From NCBI RefSeq assembly GCF_020866905.1, contig NZ_JAIVCC010000005.1:484088-548087 (forward strand): a stretch of DNA of 64,000 bases, written 5' to 3'. This DNA is from Salinimicrobium sediminilitoris (lineage in GTDB: Bacteria > Bacteroidota > Bacteroidia > Flavobacteriales > Flavobacteriaceae). Below, piece by piece: positions 53,602-62,304 of this stretch; positions within the stretch are counted from its first letter, which is position 1, and each line of letters opens with the position of its first letter. A program made the translations under genes and the position numbers. The notes below the pieces were generated by a model. That model did not search any database and was not told the DNA's origin. It was given only the letters and a program-made list of their open reading frames with translations.

Positions 53602-55914
53602 ATGTCGAAACAAATTCAAGCAGGAATTGCCTTATTAATAATTATTTCCGGGGTTATTTGGAGCTTCTCCGGTACCAGGCCACAGGTGGATCTGAGCAAA
53701 GAAGTGCCGGCCGGTCAATTTTCTACTGCACGGGCTTTTGAGCATGTGGAGGCTTTGGCACAGGAGCCGCATTATGTGGGCAGTGCTGCCCATTCCAAAG
53801 CGCGCAATTACATCGTGGATGAACTTGAACAGCTGGGTCTGCTAATAGAAATGCAGGAAGGCTTTTCCCTCAACAGGGAAGGCACCCTTGTACGGGCGCA
53901 AAATATCCTGGCGCGAATTCAAGGTACGGGAGACGGTCCTGCGCTGCTTCTTATGTCCCATTATGACAGCGCAATGCATTCTTCGCCGGGGGCAAGTGAT
54001 GCTGCCAGTGGCGTTGCCACCATTCTTGAAGGGATTCGTGCCTACCGGACTTCGGGAAAAGTGCCTGAAAATGATATCATACTGCTCTTTACCGATGCCG
54101 AAGAGTTAGGTCTTAATGGCGCCGACCTATTTACAGAAGAACATCCCTGGGCTAAAGAAGTGGGGCTGGCCCTCAACTTTGAGTCTCGTGGCAGCGGGGG
54201 AAATTCTTTTATGCTGCTTGAGACCAATAGCGGGAACCAGGCGTTGATCAACCATTTTTCAGAAGCCGGGGTGCAATTCCCGGTCACCAATTCCCTCGCT
54301 TACAGCGTGTATAAAATGTTGCCCAATGATACAGATCTCACGGTGTTGCGGGAACAGGGGAATATTAACGGCTTCAACTTTGCTTTTATTGACGATCATT
54401 TTGATTATCACACGGCAACAGATGTTCCCGGGAACCTGGATCTGCGAACCCTGGCTCACCAGGGGAGTTACCTTATGCCTTTACTGAATTATTCGGCGTC
54501 GGTCCCTTTAGATAATTTTTCTTCGGAAGAAGATGTACTCTTTTTTAATCTTCCCGGATTCAATTTTATTAAATATCCCTATAGCTGGATCATGCCCATG
54601 GTCATCCTGTCCTTTACATTGCTGCTTGGAGTGATCATTTATGGTTTGCTGAAGCGGAGGCTGGAAATAAAATCAATGGTGAAAGGATTTTTGCCTTTGC
54701 TTTTGTCGCTGTTCCTGGTAGGTATTCTAGGTTACTTTTTATGGGAATTAGTTCTTTGGTTTTACCCGCAGTACAAAGAAATGGAACACGGCTTTACCTA
54801 TAACGGCTACTGGTATATTGGAGCAGTGATTTTTCTTGCTCTCGCTGTATGTTTTTATGTCTATCACAAGTTTAGAAAACCACAAAATTCCCGTCAGTTA
54901 TTGGTAGCACCTCTCATTTTGTGGTGGGTGATAAGTGTGCTGGCCGCAGTTTATTTAAAGGGTGCTGCATATTTTATTATTCCGGTGTTGTTTGGAATAA
55001 TCCAGCTGTTGATAATGATTTTTGATCCAAAATGGAAGTTGCCCATATTGGCATTTTTGAGTCTGCCTGTCATTTTTATTCTCATGCCTTTTATAGTCTC
55101 TTTTCCGGTGGCACTGGGTCTTGGGATGCTGGTGCTTACGGCGGTCCTGGTGAATTTATTGTTCGTACTGCTGTGGCCGGTTTTTGGAGCCTTCAGGAAT
55201 AATCAGTTATTTGGGTTTCTGAGTTTTCTTGTATTTATGGTGCTCTTTGTGATCGCGCATTTTAAATCAGATTTTAATGAAGATCGTCCCCGCCCCAACA
55301 GTCTGGTGTACCTGGCCGATAAAGATAAAGGCGTTGCTACCTGGAATACCTATGAAGAAATACTGGATGACTATACTGCGCCATATTTTGAAAATGCTTT
55401 AGAGGCACAGCTAAAGCACTGGTTTGGCAGCAAGAATGGCAGTAACTTCAGTAAAACGGCGGTGGCGCCACAAATCATGCTTCCGGAACCTTATGTTTCG
55501 GTTCAAAAAGCTGTTATTGAACCCGAAGGCGAGGATGTATATAACATTAAGATTGCGCCCAACCGCGATATTAACAGGATTGAACTTTTTGCCGACAAAG
55601 GAATTGATTTTAATTATTTTAAAGCCAATGCAAAAGAAGCGGGAGATTTGCGACCCGGCAGCAGTGACCTTCATGTGCATAAAAATCGCTGGTGGGATAA
55701 TATCCTGACTTATTATGCGGTGAGTAAAGACACCCTAAGGCTGGAGCTGAGTGTGGAAGAGGGAATCCATCCCGAGATCACTCTTTTGGAAGCCTCATAC
55801 GACCTGCATGAGAATCCGCAGTTACAGGTGCCTGCGCGGGCAGATGATATGATCCCAAGGCCGTTTGTGCTGAATGATGCAATTGTTGTAAAACGAACCT
55901 TTAAATTGGAGTAA
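53602..55914 (+). CDS. M28 family zinc aminopeptidase with membrane domain
   Basis: A 770-aa protein. An N-terminal membrane anchor (about 7-24) is followed by the M28 catalytic domain (about 30-320): SHYDS (His120, Asp122), SDAASG (Asp133), DAEELGLNG (Glu167, Glu168), NFESRG (Glu194) and HFDYHT (His270). About eight membrane segments follow (330-560), then a soluble C-terminal domain. This layout matches the large Bacteroidota and eukaryotic FXNA/ERMP1-like M28 membrane peptidases. It would release N-terminal residues from peptides in the periplasm; substrate unknown. ATG at 53602 is close behind a promoter box. Confidence 0.9.
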   Translation: MSKQIQAGIALLIIISGVIWSFSGTRPQVDLSKEVPAGQFSTARAFEHVEALAQEPHYVGSAAHSKARNYIVDELEQLGLLIEMQEGFSLNREGTLVRAQNILARIQGTGDGPALLLMSHYDSAMHSSPGASDAASGVATILEGIRAYRTSGKVPENDIILLFTDAEELGLNGADLFTEEHPWAKEVGLALNFESRGSGGNSFMLLETNSGNQALINHFSEAGVQFPVTNSLAYSVYKMLPNDTDLTVLREQGNINGFNFAFIDDHFDYHTATDVPGNLDLRTLAHQGSYLMPLLNYSASVPLDNFSSEEDVLFFNLPGFNFIKYPYSWIMPMVILSFTLLLGVIIYGLLKRRLEIKSMVKGFLPLLLSLFLVGILGYFLWELVLWFYPQYKEMEHGFTYNGYWYIGAVIFLALAVCFYVYHKFRKPQNSRQLLVAPLILWWVISVLAAVYLKGAAYFIIPVLFGIIQLLIMIFDPKWKLPILAFLSLPVIFILMPFIVSFPVALGLGMLVLTAVLVNLLFVLLWPVFGAFRNNQLFGFLSFLVFMVLFVIAHFKSDFNEDRPRPNSLVYLADKDKGVATWNTYEEILDDYTAPYFENALEAQLKHWFGSKNGSNFSKTAVAPQIMLPEPYVSVQKAVIEPEGEDVYNIKIAPNRDINRIELFADKGIDFNYFKANAKEAGDLRPGSSDLHVHKNRWWDNILTYYAVSKDTLRLELSVEEGIHPEITLLEASYDLHENPQLQVPARADDMIPRPFVLNDAIVVKRTFKLE

Positions 55915-55997
55915 ATTTGAAGTAGAACCAAGAACCAGGAACCAAGAGCCTAGAGCCAAGAATCAAGATAGCTAAACCCGATATTGGAATTTGGTGC

Positions 55998-56846
55998 TTG
56001 GAATTTGGAATTTCATTTAAATCCTTAAATATTATACCTTTCAAAAACATATCGATTCTTGGAATCGGCTGGCTGGGACTACCGCTGGCTAAAATGCTTC
56101 TTGCTGAAGGTCTTTCGGTGAAAGGCTCCACCACCTCTGCAGATAAACTGCCTCTTTTGAGTAATGCCGGAATAGCCGGATTTCAACTGAAGGTTGCTGC
56201 GGAAGGAATTGTAGGAGATATAGAAGCTTTTCTGGCTTTGACCGATGTCCTGGTGATAGATTTCCCGCCGGGACTCCGCAAAGATCCGAAATCTGATTAT
56301 TCGGGGGCTATTGCAAAGCTGGGACGGGCAATAGAAACTTCAGGGGTCAAAAAGGTCATTTTTATCTCCTCGATTTCAGTTTATGAGGAAACAGAAAACT
56401 TTACCATATATACCGAAGATCATAAACCTAACGCAACTTCGGCTTCGGGCAGGGAGATCATTTCCGCAGAAAAAACATTGTCCCAAAATCCCATTTTTGA
56501 CACCACAGTGATTCGCTTTGGCGGACTTATTGGCGCGGGAAGGCACCCGGTGAAATATCTCGCCGGCAGAAGCGGACTCGCAAATCCACTGGGGCCTGTG
56601 AACCTTATTCATTTGAAGGACTGCCTGCAGGTGATAAAAAAGGTACTCGAAAATGACATTTTTGGAGAGGAATACAACGCTGTTTTTCCGCTAAATCCAC
56701 CACGTGAAAAGTACTACAGCGAAAAAGCTTGTGAAGCCGGACTGGAAATTCCGGAATTTGATCATTCTAAATCTTCGGTCGGAAAAATAATTTCAGCATC
56801 TAAAGTGATGCGGGAGCTGGGGATAGAATTTAGGGCAGGAATATGA
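55998..56846 (+). CDS. NAD(P)-dependent epimerase/dehydratase-like SDR without a normal start
   Basis: From TTG at 55998 the frame encodes 282 aa. The Rossmann loop ISILGIGWLGLPLAKMLLAE, the ISSISVYEE segment and IRFGGLIGAGRHPVKYLAGR identify an SDR of the YeeZ type. Homologues begin about at KNISILG; here that codon is TTC and no ATG, GTG or near TTG lies there. The 5' end up to about 56013 is a TTGGAATTTGG-type repeat that also supplies the only TTG. The gene may start in the repeat, or the native start was lost. Confidence 0.7.
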   Translation: MEFGISFKSLNIIPFKNISILGIGWLGLPLAKMLLAEGLSVKGSTTSADKLPLLSNAGIAGFQLKVAAEGIVGDIEAFLALTDVLVIDFPPGLRKDPKSDYSGAIAKLGRAIETSGVKKVIFISSISVYEETENFTIYTEDHKPNATSASGREIISAEKTLSQNPIFDTTVIRFGGLIGAGRHPVKYLAGRSGLANPLGPVNLIHLKDCLQVIKKVLENDIFGEEYNAVFPLNPPREKYYSEKACEAGLEIPEFDHSKSSVGKIISASKVMRELGIEFRAGI

Positions 56847-57196
56847 TCAATTCAGCAACAATTAACAATTATCATTGATCCCCTGCAGGCTCAGGCCAAG
56901 GCCTGAAGTGATTTTGTTCGAATAAATAATTCCTGCCTGCTATCGGCACGGATTACAAATCCGCGCCATCTGTTTGATCCAACTTTTCCAAAGTTTTAAT
57001 AATGAGACATGGCTTTTCATTCTGAAGTATGCTATTTTAATCTATGGAACCTTGGAAAAGTTTTAACCGGTTTGGAATTTGGATATTGGTGCTTGGAACA
57101 TTTCGTTTCCCCTCTTAATAACTTTTGAAACTTTATGAGTTGCTTCCCCCTTCTGTTTTTTTAGATTTGAAGTTTTCAATAACCAGAGGATAGACT
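56847..57196. repeat. Gene-free stretch with REP-like repeat and inverted pair
   Basis: 350 bases without a gene. CGGATTACAAATCCG (56949-56963) with GCGCCATCT, the same as at 52384. AACTTTTCCAA (56981-56991) and TTGGAAAAGTT (57052-57062) are inverted 60 bases apart. TTTGGAATTTGGATATTGG and TGCTTGGAAC follow at 57066-57096. GCAGGCTCAGGCCAAGGCCTG (56886-56906) holds a short palindrome. Confidence 0.65.
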
Positions 57197-57553
57197 ATGA
57201 GTGCATTCGTGATAAGTAAAAGAGATAATGGAAATTACAAGTTCACTTTTGCCTCCCGGAAGGGGAAAACCATCTTCACCAGCATTGCCTGTAAGCAGAA
57301 ATCGGATTGCGAGAAGATCATAGAAACTATTCGGGAGGACACCGAATCTTTTACTTTTAGAAAAGCCAGGACAGGTTCGGGAAAATACTTCTTCAGGATC
57401 ACCCGGGGCGGATTCGTTCTCGCCACCAGCCGCAAATTCTCTACAGAACTTATGCTTCAGAAAGGGATCGACCAGTTCCTAAAATATGGAACTGATGCCG
57501 AAACCCTGGACTTTTCCATTAGCGATAATGTTTTTGCCGAGGTGGAGGAATGA
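57197..57553 (+). CDS. YegP family protein (DUF1508)
   Basis: A 118-aa protein with two copies of the YegP beta-beta-alpha unit: FVISKRDNGNYKFTFASRKG with ACKQKSDCEKIIETI, and RKARTGSGKYFFRITRGGFV with RKFSTELMLQKGIDQFL. The fold is known but the function is not. Start ATG at 57197. Confidence 0.9.
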   Translation: MSAFVISKRDNGNYKFTFASRKGKTIFTSIACKQKSDCEKIIETIREDTESFTFRKARTGSGKYFFRITRGGFVLATSRKFSTELMLQKGIDQFLKYGTDAETLDFSISDNVFAEVEE

Positions 57554-57687
57554 TCATTAACAATTTCCAACTAACAATTTTGTTGGCCATTAATGGTTTT
57601 TCTGAAAGAGGTCTGGTTTAACTTCAAAATCCCGGTAAGGAAGAAAATTTTAAAATTTATCTCATATTTACAATCTTAAATATTGAA

Positions 57688-58836
57688 ATGAAGAAACTAT
57701 TTTTTCTTTTAGTGGTGCTATTTCCATCTATTTTATCAGCTCAAATAGAAGATCATGTTTATGAATTATCGGACTCTTCTAATATCCTTTCTGAAAGTGT
57801 AAAGACAATTATTTCGAAGAATATCGACAACAAGCAGTTTGTGTTCTTAGGAGAATCTTTTCACAGATCTGGAGCAGATCTAAGAAAGAAAACAGACTTC
57901 GTTAAATACCTTGTGAAGGAAAAGGGTTTTGAAAATATCATCTTTGAATCAGATTTTTATGCGCTTTATAATGAACATCAGCAGTCCCATCTCTATGGTA
58001 TCTGGTCTCAGGCTGAACAATGTCAGGAACTCTTTAAGTTTTTTGACGAGTATAGTGTTACCATTTGGGGTGTAGATAATAAATTTCATTCTCCTTATTC
58101 TAAAAAAACCTTTCCGGGCGACCTGGAGAAGTTTCTAAAAAGTGAAGGAATAGATTTCAGCAGTAGGTATATATCCATTGTGCGCCAGATCCTGGAATCT
58201 GAATTCAAGGCTAATGATCTCATTGCTCCTGAGGATCTGCTTTACTTTGATAATGAAACTGAAAAGATTCTCATTCATCCAAATGTTCACAAGAACAGGT
58301 TTTGGCTGCAGGCTATCAAAAATTTAAGAAGTTGCTCCATTGTCTACAGGTCAAAGGATGTAAAATTGTCAATTGCTGAAAGAGACCGGCAGATGGCTGA
58401 AAATCTCAGCTTTTTCGCAAATAAATATCCCGGGAAAAAATTTATAGTCTGGGCGGCTAATGCACATATTGCAAGGACAGATAGTGAATACATGGGAGAG
58501 AAAACTATGGGAGTTGAATTTTTAAAGGCCAATCCCGATAATTCATACCACATCGCATTCGCTTCAGTAAAAATGCCTTACCGGAAGATTAAGAAAATTC
58601 AGAGAAAGAGAAAATCCCGGAAGAATCTCTTACACTACCTGCCCGATATTGATCAGGACTATTTTATGGACGCCAAAGAAATTAGAAGTAAATTTCCGGA
58701 GTTAGCGGGTTCACCTTATTATGCCAAATTATGGAGTGCCAGGAAAAAGCATTTAAAAACGGAGTGGCTCCGGCATTTTGACGCAATTGTTTTTATAGAA
58801 GATGGAGAGCTGGCTCAATATCTCCCTTTAAAATAA
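57688..58836 (+). CDS. Erythromycin esterase-like protein, exported
   Basis: A 382-aa protein with signal peptide MKKLFFLLVVLFPSILSAQ and the EreA/EreB-type core: FVFLGESFHRSGADLRKKTD (catalytic ExxH-like region), FENIIFESDF, WGVDNKF and VWAANAHIARTD. Family members cleave macrolide lactones or related esters, but many distant members have unknown substrates; resistance cannot be claimed. Related to the N-terminal segment of polysaccharide-degrading esterases. Convergent with the broken gene at 58839-59725. Confidence 0.78.
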   Translation: MKKLFFLLVVLFPSILSAQIEDHVYELSDSSNILSESVKTIISKNIDNKQFVFLGESFHRSGADLRKKTDFVKYLVKEKGFENIIFESDFYALYNEHQQSHLYGIWSQAEQCQELFKFFDEYSVTIWGVDNKFHSPYSKKTFPGDLEKFLKSEGIDFSSRYISIVRQILESEFKANDLIAPEDLLYFDNETEKILIHPNVHKNRFWLQAIKNLRSCSIVYRSKDVKLSIAERDRQMAENLSFFANKYPGKKFIVWAANAHIARTDSEYMGEKTMGVEFLKANPDNSYHIAFASVKMPYRKIKKIQRKRKSRKNLLHYLPDIDQDYFMDAKEIRSKFPELAGSPYYAKLWSARKKHLKTEWLRHFDAIVFIEDGELAQYLPLK

Positions 58837-58838
58837 TA

Positions 58839-59725
58839 TTAATTGCTCAGGACCACATTCAGGGCAAGATCTTTCATCGGGAATGAGATAATTCGCTTAA
58901 GGTCTTTCGGGAATTTCCAGCTTCCGCCGTAATACCACCAGAGCAAATCCCCGTCGCCTCCTTTCACCATTCCCAGCTGCGGTTGGTATATGTATTTAAT
59001 GGATTTCCCCTCTTCATAATTTCTGTTCATGTGCCTGTATTCCTCCTGATAGATCCTTCCCAAGAGTATAAAGAAACCATTTTCCGGCACCTGCACTTTT
59101 TCTTTGGTCAGGTCTATAGTGGTCTCTTTCCGGCCCTTTTCGGTTTCAATAATAAAATTCTTAGACAAGTACTTTTCGGAAGGCCGTCCGTCGGGATCTG
59201 CAGCAATGATCTTGATGGAAAGCGGCACGGGATCGTTCAGGGTGTTATCTGTCACCACTGAAATTTCTTTTATAAATGGAGTTTTTTCATATCTGGACTT
59301 GTGTTCAAAAAACCGGGCAGCGGAGTATTGCAGATTTTTTCCCGCGTAAAGGAATTCCAGGATCTGCCCGCGGCGCTTATAGGAGGTTATATCCTTTTCA
59401 AGTTCCTGTTTCCTAGGTATGATTACCACTTCGCTGAGTTCTTCTGTGCTTTCTTTCAAGTAGATGGTCAAATGCTCTATTCCTGCCAATACCTCCTTTG
59501 ATTCAACCTCATATAGGAGATCATCAAAGTGTCTCCTTCTTTTGCCTTGTCGATGGAGAATTCGCCATTGTGGTCACTGGTACTGCCCAAAGCTTTGTTT
59601 TTGATCCATACGTTTACGTACTGGATTGGCCTTTTCTCAATGCTATCCACGATGGTGCCGGTTACCTGAGAGAAGATCAATTGTGAGGATAGAGTTAGTA
59701 AGACTGCAACAAATAGATTTTTCAT
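58839..59725 (-). pseudogene. Carboxypeptidase-regulatory-like domain protein gene, frameshifted
   Basis: The 5' part (59725 to about 59505) encodes MKNLFVAVLLTLSSQLIFSQ and the CarboxypepD_reg domain (VTGTIVDSIEKRPIQYVNVW, KALGSTSDHNGEFSIDKAKE), then runs off frame as SYMRLNQRRYWQE and stops. In a second frame VESKEVLAGIEHLTIYLKES resumes and continues to 58839 with the conserved WYYGGSWKFPK end. Rejoining needs a one-base gain or a two-base loss near 59505-59512. Such Bacteroidota proteins are surface or periplasmic. Likely pseudogene or sequencing error. Confidence 0.85.
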
Positions 59726-59730
59726 AATTT

Positions 59731-59919
59731 CTAAGGCATAAAATTATCTTCTTTCTTGAAAGATTTCCAAAAGGATTCGTCGTATGGAATCCCGTCCAGC
59801 AACGTATTTTTCTTCCAGTTATCCCGGTTTAGGATTTCAATATCATCTGCAGTATAATAGGTATTAGGTATCAATGGTCTTCTTGAAATTTTGATAAAAT
59901 TCCCTCCGGCATCAGGGAT
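59731..59919 (-). pseudogene. 3' stump of a paralogous carboxypeptidase-regulatory-like gene
   Basis: Translating the minus strand gives DAGGNFIKISRRPLIPNTYY, then TADDIEILNRDNWKKNTLLD and FWKSFKKEDNFMP before a TAG at 59733-59731. An in-frame stop lies just upstream near 59922, and no start codon precedes it. The text looks like the C-terminus of a Bacteroidota surface-protein family. It abuts, and overlaps in another frame, the end of the gene at 59912-60964. Confidence 0.65.
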
Positions 59920-60964
59920 TCATGCCAGGAGAAGAATTTGGGACCACTGGTTTGGAGCTGTTCCTTTCCCTTGCAGCTTTGATTGACACCCGGTCTTTAA
60001 TGGCTATGAGGAAGGGCGCAGTCCAGAAAACAATCCAGATTAAGGTTAGCTCCGGAAGAAAATTAAATATATAATTCGCCGAAAATACCACAACAGATAC
60101 CATACTTAGTAGCAAGGAATCTTTTATTCGTACCTGCTCCAGGGAAAATCTACCTATATGGAGTTTGTTCATTCTGGCTATTCTTGTTAGATGGTCCTTA
60201 TCAAAAAAGCTGTTTTTGGAGGGTACGTACACAGCGACCATTCGAAGGTTCTGGATGATATAGACAAGAGATATTCCCAATAAAAAGTGCTGTAGAATAT
60301 TAATGAAGTAATCTATGGAATAAATACCGGTAAAGTATTGGAAATGGTAGACCCTGTAGATGTAGACAAGGGAAAAGATGCTCATTACAATAGAACTCCA
60401 AACGCTTAGGATGAGTCTTGTTCTTTTGGTTAATCTGTGGGAAGAAAATGCGTTATAAAAAGAAAAAACAATGAATACTATTCCTATCCCAAGAGCAGAA
60501 ATCATAAAGTAATTGGATCCAATAAAAAAACCGGTCTGGAGGACCAGGTAAATTACAGCAATGGACTGGAGTAACGTGACTCCTTCGGTGATTCTGGGGG
60601 TTGCTTTCTTTTCGTAAAATATTGCTGAAATAAAAGCAAATATGACGATGAAAATATAGGGCCAATTCCTAATCTTTTCGGCGGCATTAAACGAGTCGAG
60701 ATTGATAATAAATACTAGAAAGGAGGACAGAATAAAGGCAAACATTAGTTTAATAACAAAGAATGTCCAATGATCACTGAGTCTCTTATTTTCTGTGATC
60801 AGGCCGCAAATGAGAGGAATGGTAAGGAAAGGTAAAACATAAAAGTCTGCCTGAAATATGAGGAATACAAGATAGCCCAGCGAAACCAGGCAAAATGCAA
60901 CGCAAATTATGACTGCCCCATTAATATCCTTTATTGTAAAATTTCCTAATTTTATTTCTTTCAT
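59912..60964 (-). CDS. Uncharacterised polytopic membrane protein
   Basis: A 350-aa protein with about nine hydrophobic segments, among them GAVIICVAFCLVSLGYLVFL and FFVIKLMFAFILSSFLVFII. A soluble tail RDRVSIKAARERNSSKPVVP follows. No transporter motif is recognised. Its 3' end meets the stump at 59731-59919 (GMNP-TGA overlaps the stump's upstream end), so its C-terminus could have changed. Same strand as the HTH and DoxX-like genes. Confidence 0.6.
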   Translation of the reverse strand: MKEIKLGNFTIKDINGAVIICVAFCLVSLGYLVFLIFQADFYVLPFLTIPLICGLITENKRLSDHWTFFVIKLMFAFILSSFLVFIINLDSFNAAEKIRNWPYIFIVIFAFISAIFYEKKATPRITEGVTLLQSIAVIYLVLQTGFFIGSNYFMISALGIGIVFIVFSFYNAFSSHRLTKRTRLILSVWSSIVMSIFSLVYIYRVYHFQYFTGIYSIDYFINILQHFLLGISLVYIIQNLRMVAVYVPSKNSFFDKDHLTRIARMNKLHIGRFSLEQVRIKDSLLLSMVSVVVFSANYIFNFLPELTLIWIVFWTAPFLIAIKDRVSIKAARERNSSKPVVPNSSPGMNP

Positions 60965-61072
60965 AGAACCTGATTATAAGGATTTAAAACTTCTTTCACT
61001 TGAACCTATCATCATCTACCGATCTTAATTGGTTTGACTGAGTTCTGTATTTGGATATAAGGTTAAGAAAAT

Positions 61073-61183
61073 TTACTCTTGAATTTTTTCAACAGGAGGC
61101 TTTTCGAATAATCCCGCTTTAAAATGCTCCCAGTCAGAAAAGATTGCACTTGCCAGAATGAAGGTGAAAAAAGCTACAATGGC
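61073..61183 (-). pseudogene. Start-less small membrane protein fragment
   Basis: The minus strand encodes AIVAFFTFILASAIFSDWEH, then FKAGLFEKPPVEKIQE and TAA at 61073-61075. FSDWEHFKAGLF resembles the end of a short Bacteroidota membrane protein. It begins directly after the TGA of the DoxX-like gene in the same frame and has no start of its own, so it is a remnant, or the real C-terminus of a fused gene behind a stop. Confidence 0.5.
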
Positions 61184-61648
61184 TCACAACTTTATATTGG
61201 GTTCGTATATAATTCTAATTTGATGTTGGGTCACCTCTTTCCTTTCCTGCTCTTCAAAACTTTCTGATCTGTACTTATTGTTTTTGATAAATAAATGCGG
61301 CTGTCTTATGTAAGAAGCGAAAATGGTCGCCATAAGAACCAGAATCACGACCTCAGATGGTTTTCCTTTATACATATGGATCAGAACAATAAAGATCATA
61401 TATAAAACCAGCATGGAAGTGCCTATCAAAATAGTTTTTCTGTACAAGAACAGCCCTGTCCCAACTAACAGGAAAGTACCGGCGATGATCATTACAACAG
61501 CACTTTCTACTATTTTTCCGGTTTGATATGGGTTGAGTAATTTGTCCAGAGCATTTGGAATATAGTAAAGGGTGATTACCAGTGAAGGTAACCAGGTCAA
61601 TATGCTGCTAAGGGTTTTTTGTCTTCCTGCTGTTTTTTGTTCGGTCAA
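61184..61648 (-). CDS. DoxX-like four-TM membrane protein
   Basis: A 154-aa protein with four membrane segments (about 18-36, 48-68, 74-92, 98-114). LPSLVITLYYIPNALDKLLN resembles the first DoxX segment, with the G/N-x-L-D-K-L pattern. DoxX proteins are thought to act in membrane redox or oxidative stress. Start is TTG at 61648, no ATG in the first segment. Ends EPNIKL-TGA followed in frame by the remnant 61073-61183. Confidence 0.65.
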   Translation of the reverse strand: MTEQKTAGRQKTLSSILTWLPSLVITLYYIPNALDKLLNPYQTGKIVESAVVMIIAGTFLLVGTGLFLYRKTILIGTSMLVLYMIFIVLIHMYKGKPSEVVILVLMATIFASYIRQPHLFIKNNKYRSESFEEQERKEVTQHQIRIIYEPNIKL

Positions 61649-61703
61649 TATTTGAGGTGTTAGATGTTATTGAAAGTTTTTTGACAAGGTTCTGTTTAAA
61701 ATA

Positions 61704-62225
61704 CTATACAGACTGCTGAGCCCGATCCTTTTCTGTCGGCCCTCGGCCTTCAGCAGGCGTAAATTCTAATATTCCGGAGATCAAAGTCTTATATTCCTGA
61801 ACTTGCCTCTCAAACTCCTTTTTTATATGTAGTCCGATCAAGACCCCTGTTGCTAATAAAATTCCTCCTATTATCCACATATAAGTATTAGAACTGTACT
61901 CCAGGGCCACCCCGCCTAACAAGCCTAATCCCAAAATAAGATGGCCGTAAAGCAGTACTTTGGATAATGGGTGTAACCTGAAATCAATTTTTACATCGGT
62001 CTTGTTCTCAGGATCTGCCGGGAATAATTTTCCGTTTACAATAAGATTATTTTGAGTATTTATTTCAAATCCCAGGAGCATCCGTTTCCGGATCTTAAAT
62101 TTTACCGGTTCCTTTTTATCAGAATTTACTTTAAAGACAAATCCTTTAGTTCCGCCAAGGGAGGATTCTAACCTTCTGCTGACCTCTTTAGGATCATTTT
62201 TTACTTGAAAATTCCATGCTTTCAT
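61704..62225 (-). CDS. Uncharacterised two-TM membrane protein
   Basis: A 173-aa protein: N-terminal soluble part (MKAWNFQVKNDPKEVSRRLE, FVFKVNSDKKEPVKFKIRKR), strand region NGKLFPADPENKTDVKIDFR, two membrane segments (about 88-106, 113-130) and HIKKEFERQVQEYKTLISGI. Similar layout and a similar GKL...NKT word to the island protein at 14330-14839. Family recognised as Bacteroidota hypothetical, function unknown. It lies between an HTH gene and a DoxX-like gene. Confidence 0.75.
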   Translation of the reverse strand: MKAWNFQVKNDPKEVSRRLESSLGGTKGFVFKVNSDKKEPVKFKIRKRMLLGFEINTQNNLIVNGKLFPADPENKTDVKIDFRLHPLSKVLLYGHLILGLGLLGGVALEYSSNTYMWIIGGILLATGVLIGLHIKKEFERQVQEYKTLISGILEFTPAEGRGPTEKDRAQQSV

Positions 62226-62304
62226 ATTATTATTTTAGGATTTTTTGTCCACCGGCAGAGAGGTTTAGTAATAGTTTTAACCAGTCTGTCGAGATTCCTT
62301 TCAA

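Noticed and set aside
57688-58836. Macrolide resistance gene
   Set aside because: Only distant similarity to the erythromycin esterase core; many family members have other substrates.
59477-59530. Programmed frameshift in the carboxypeptidase-regulatory gene
   Set aside because: No slippery heptamer or stimulating structure is visible, and a decayed paralogue lies beside it, so simple mutation is more likely.
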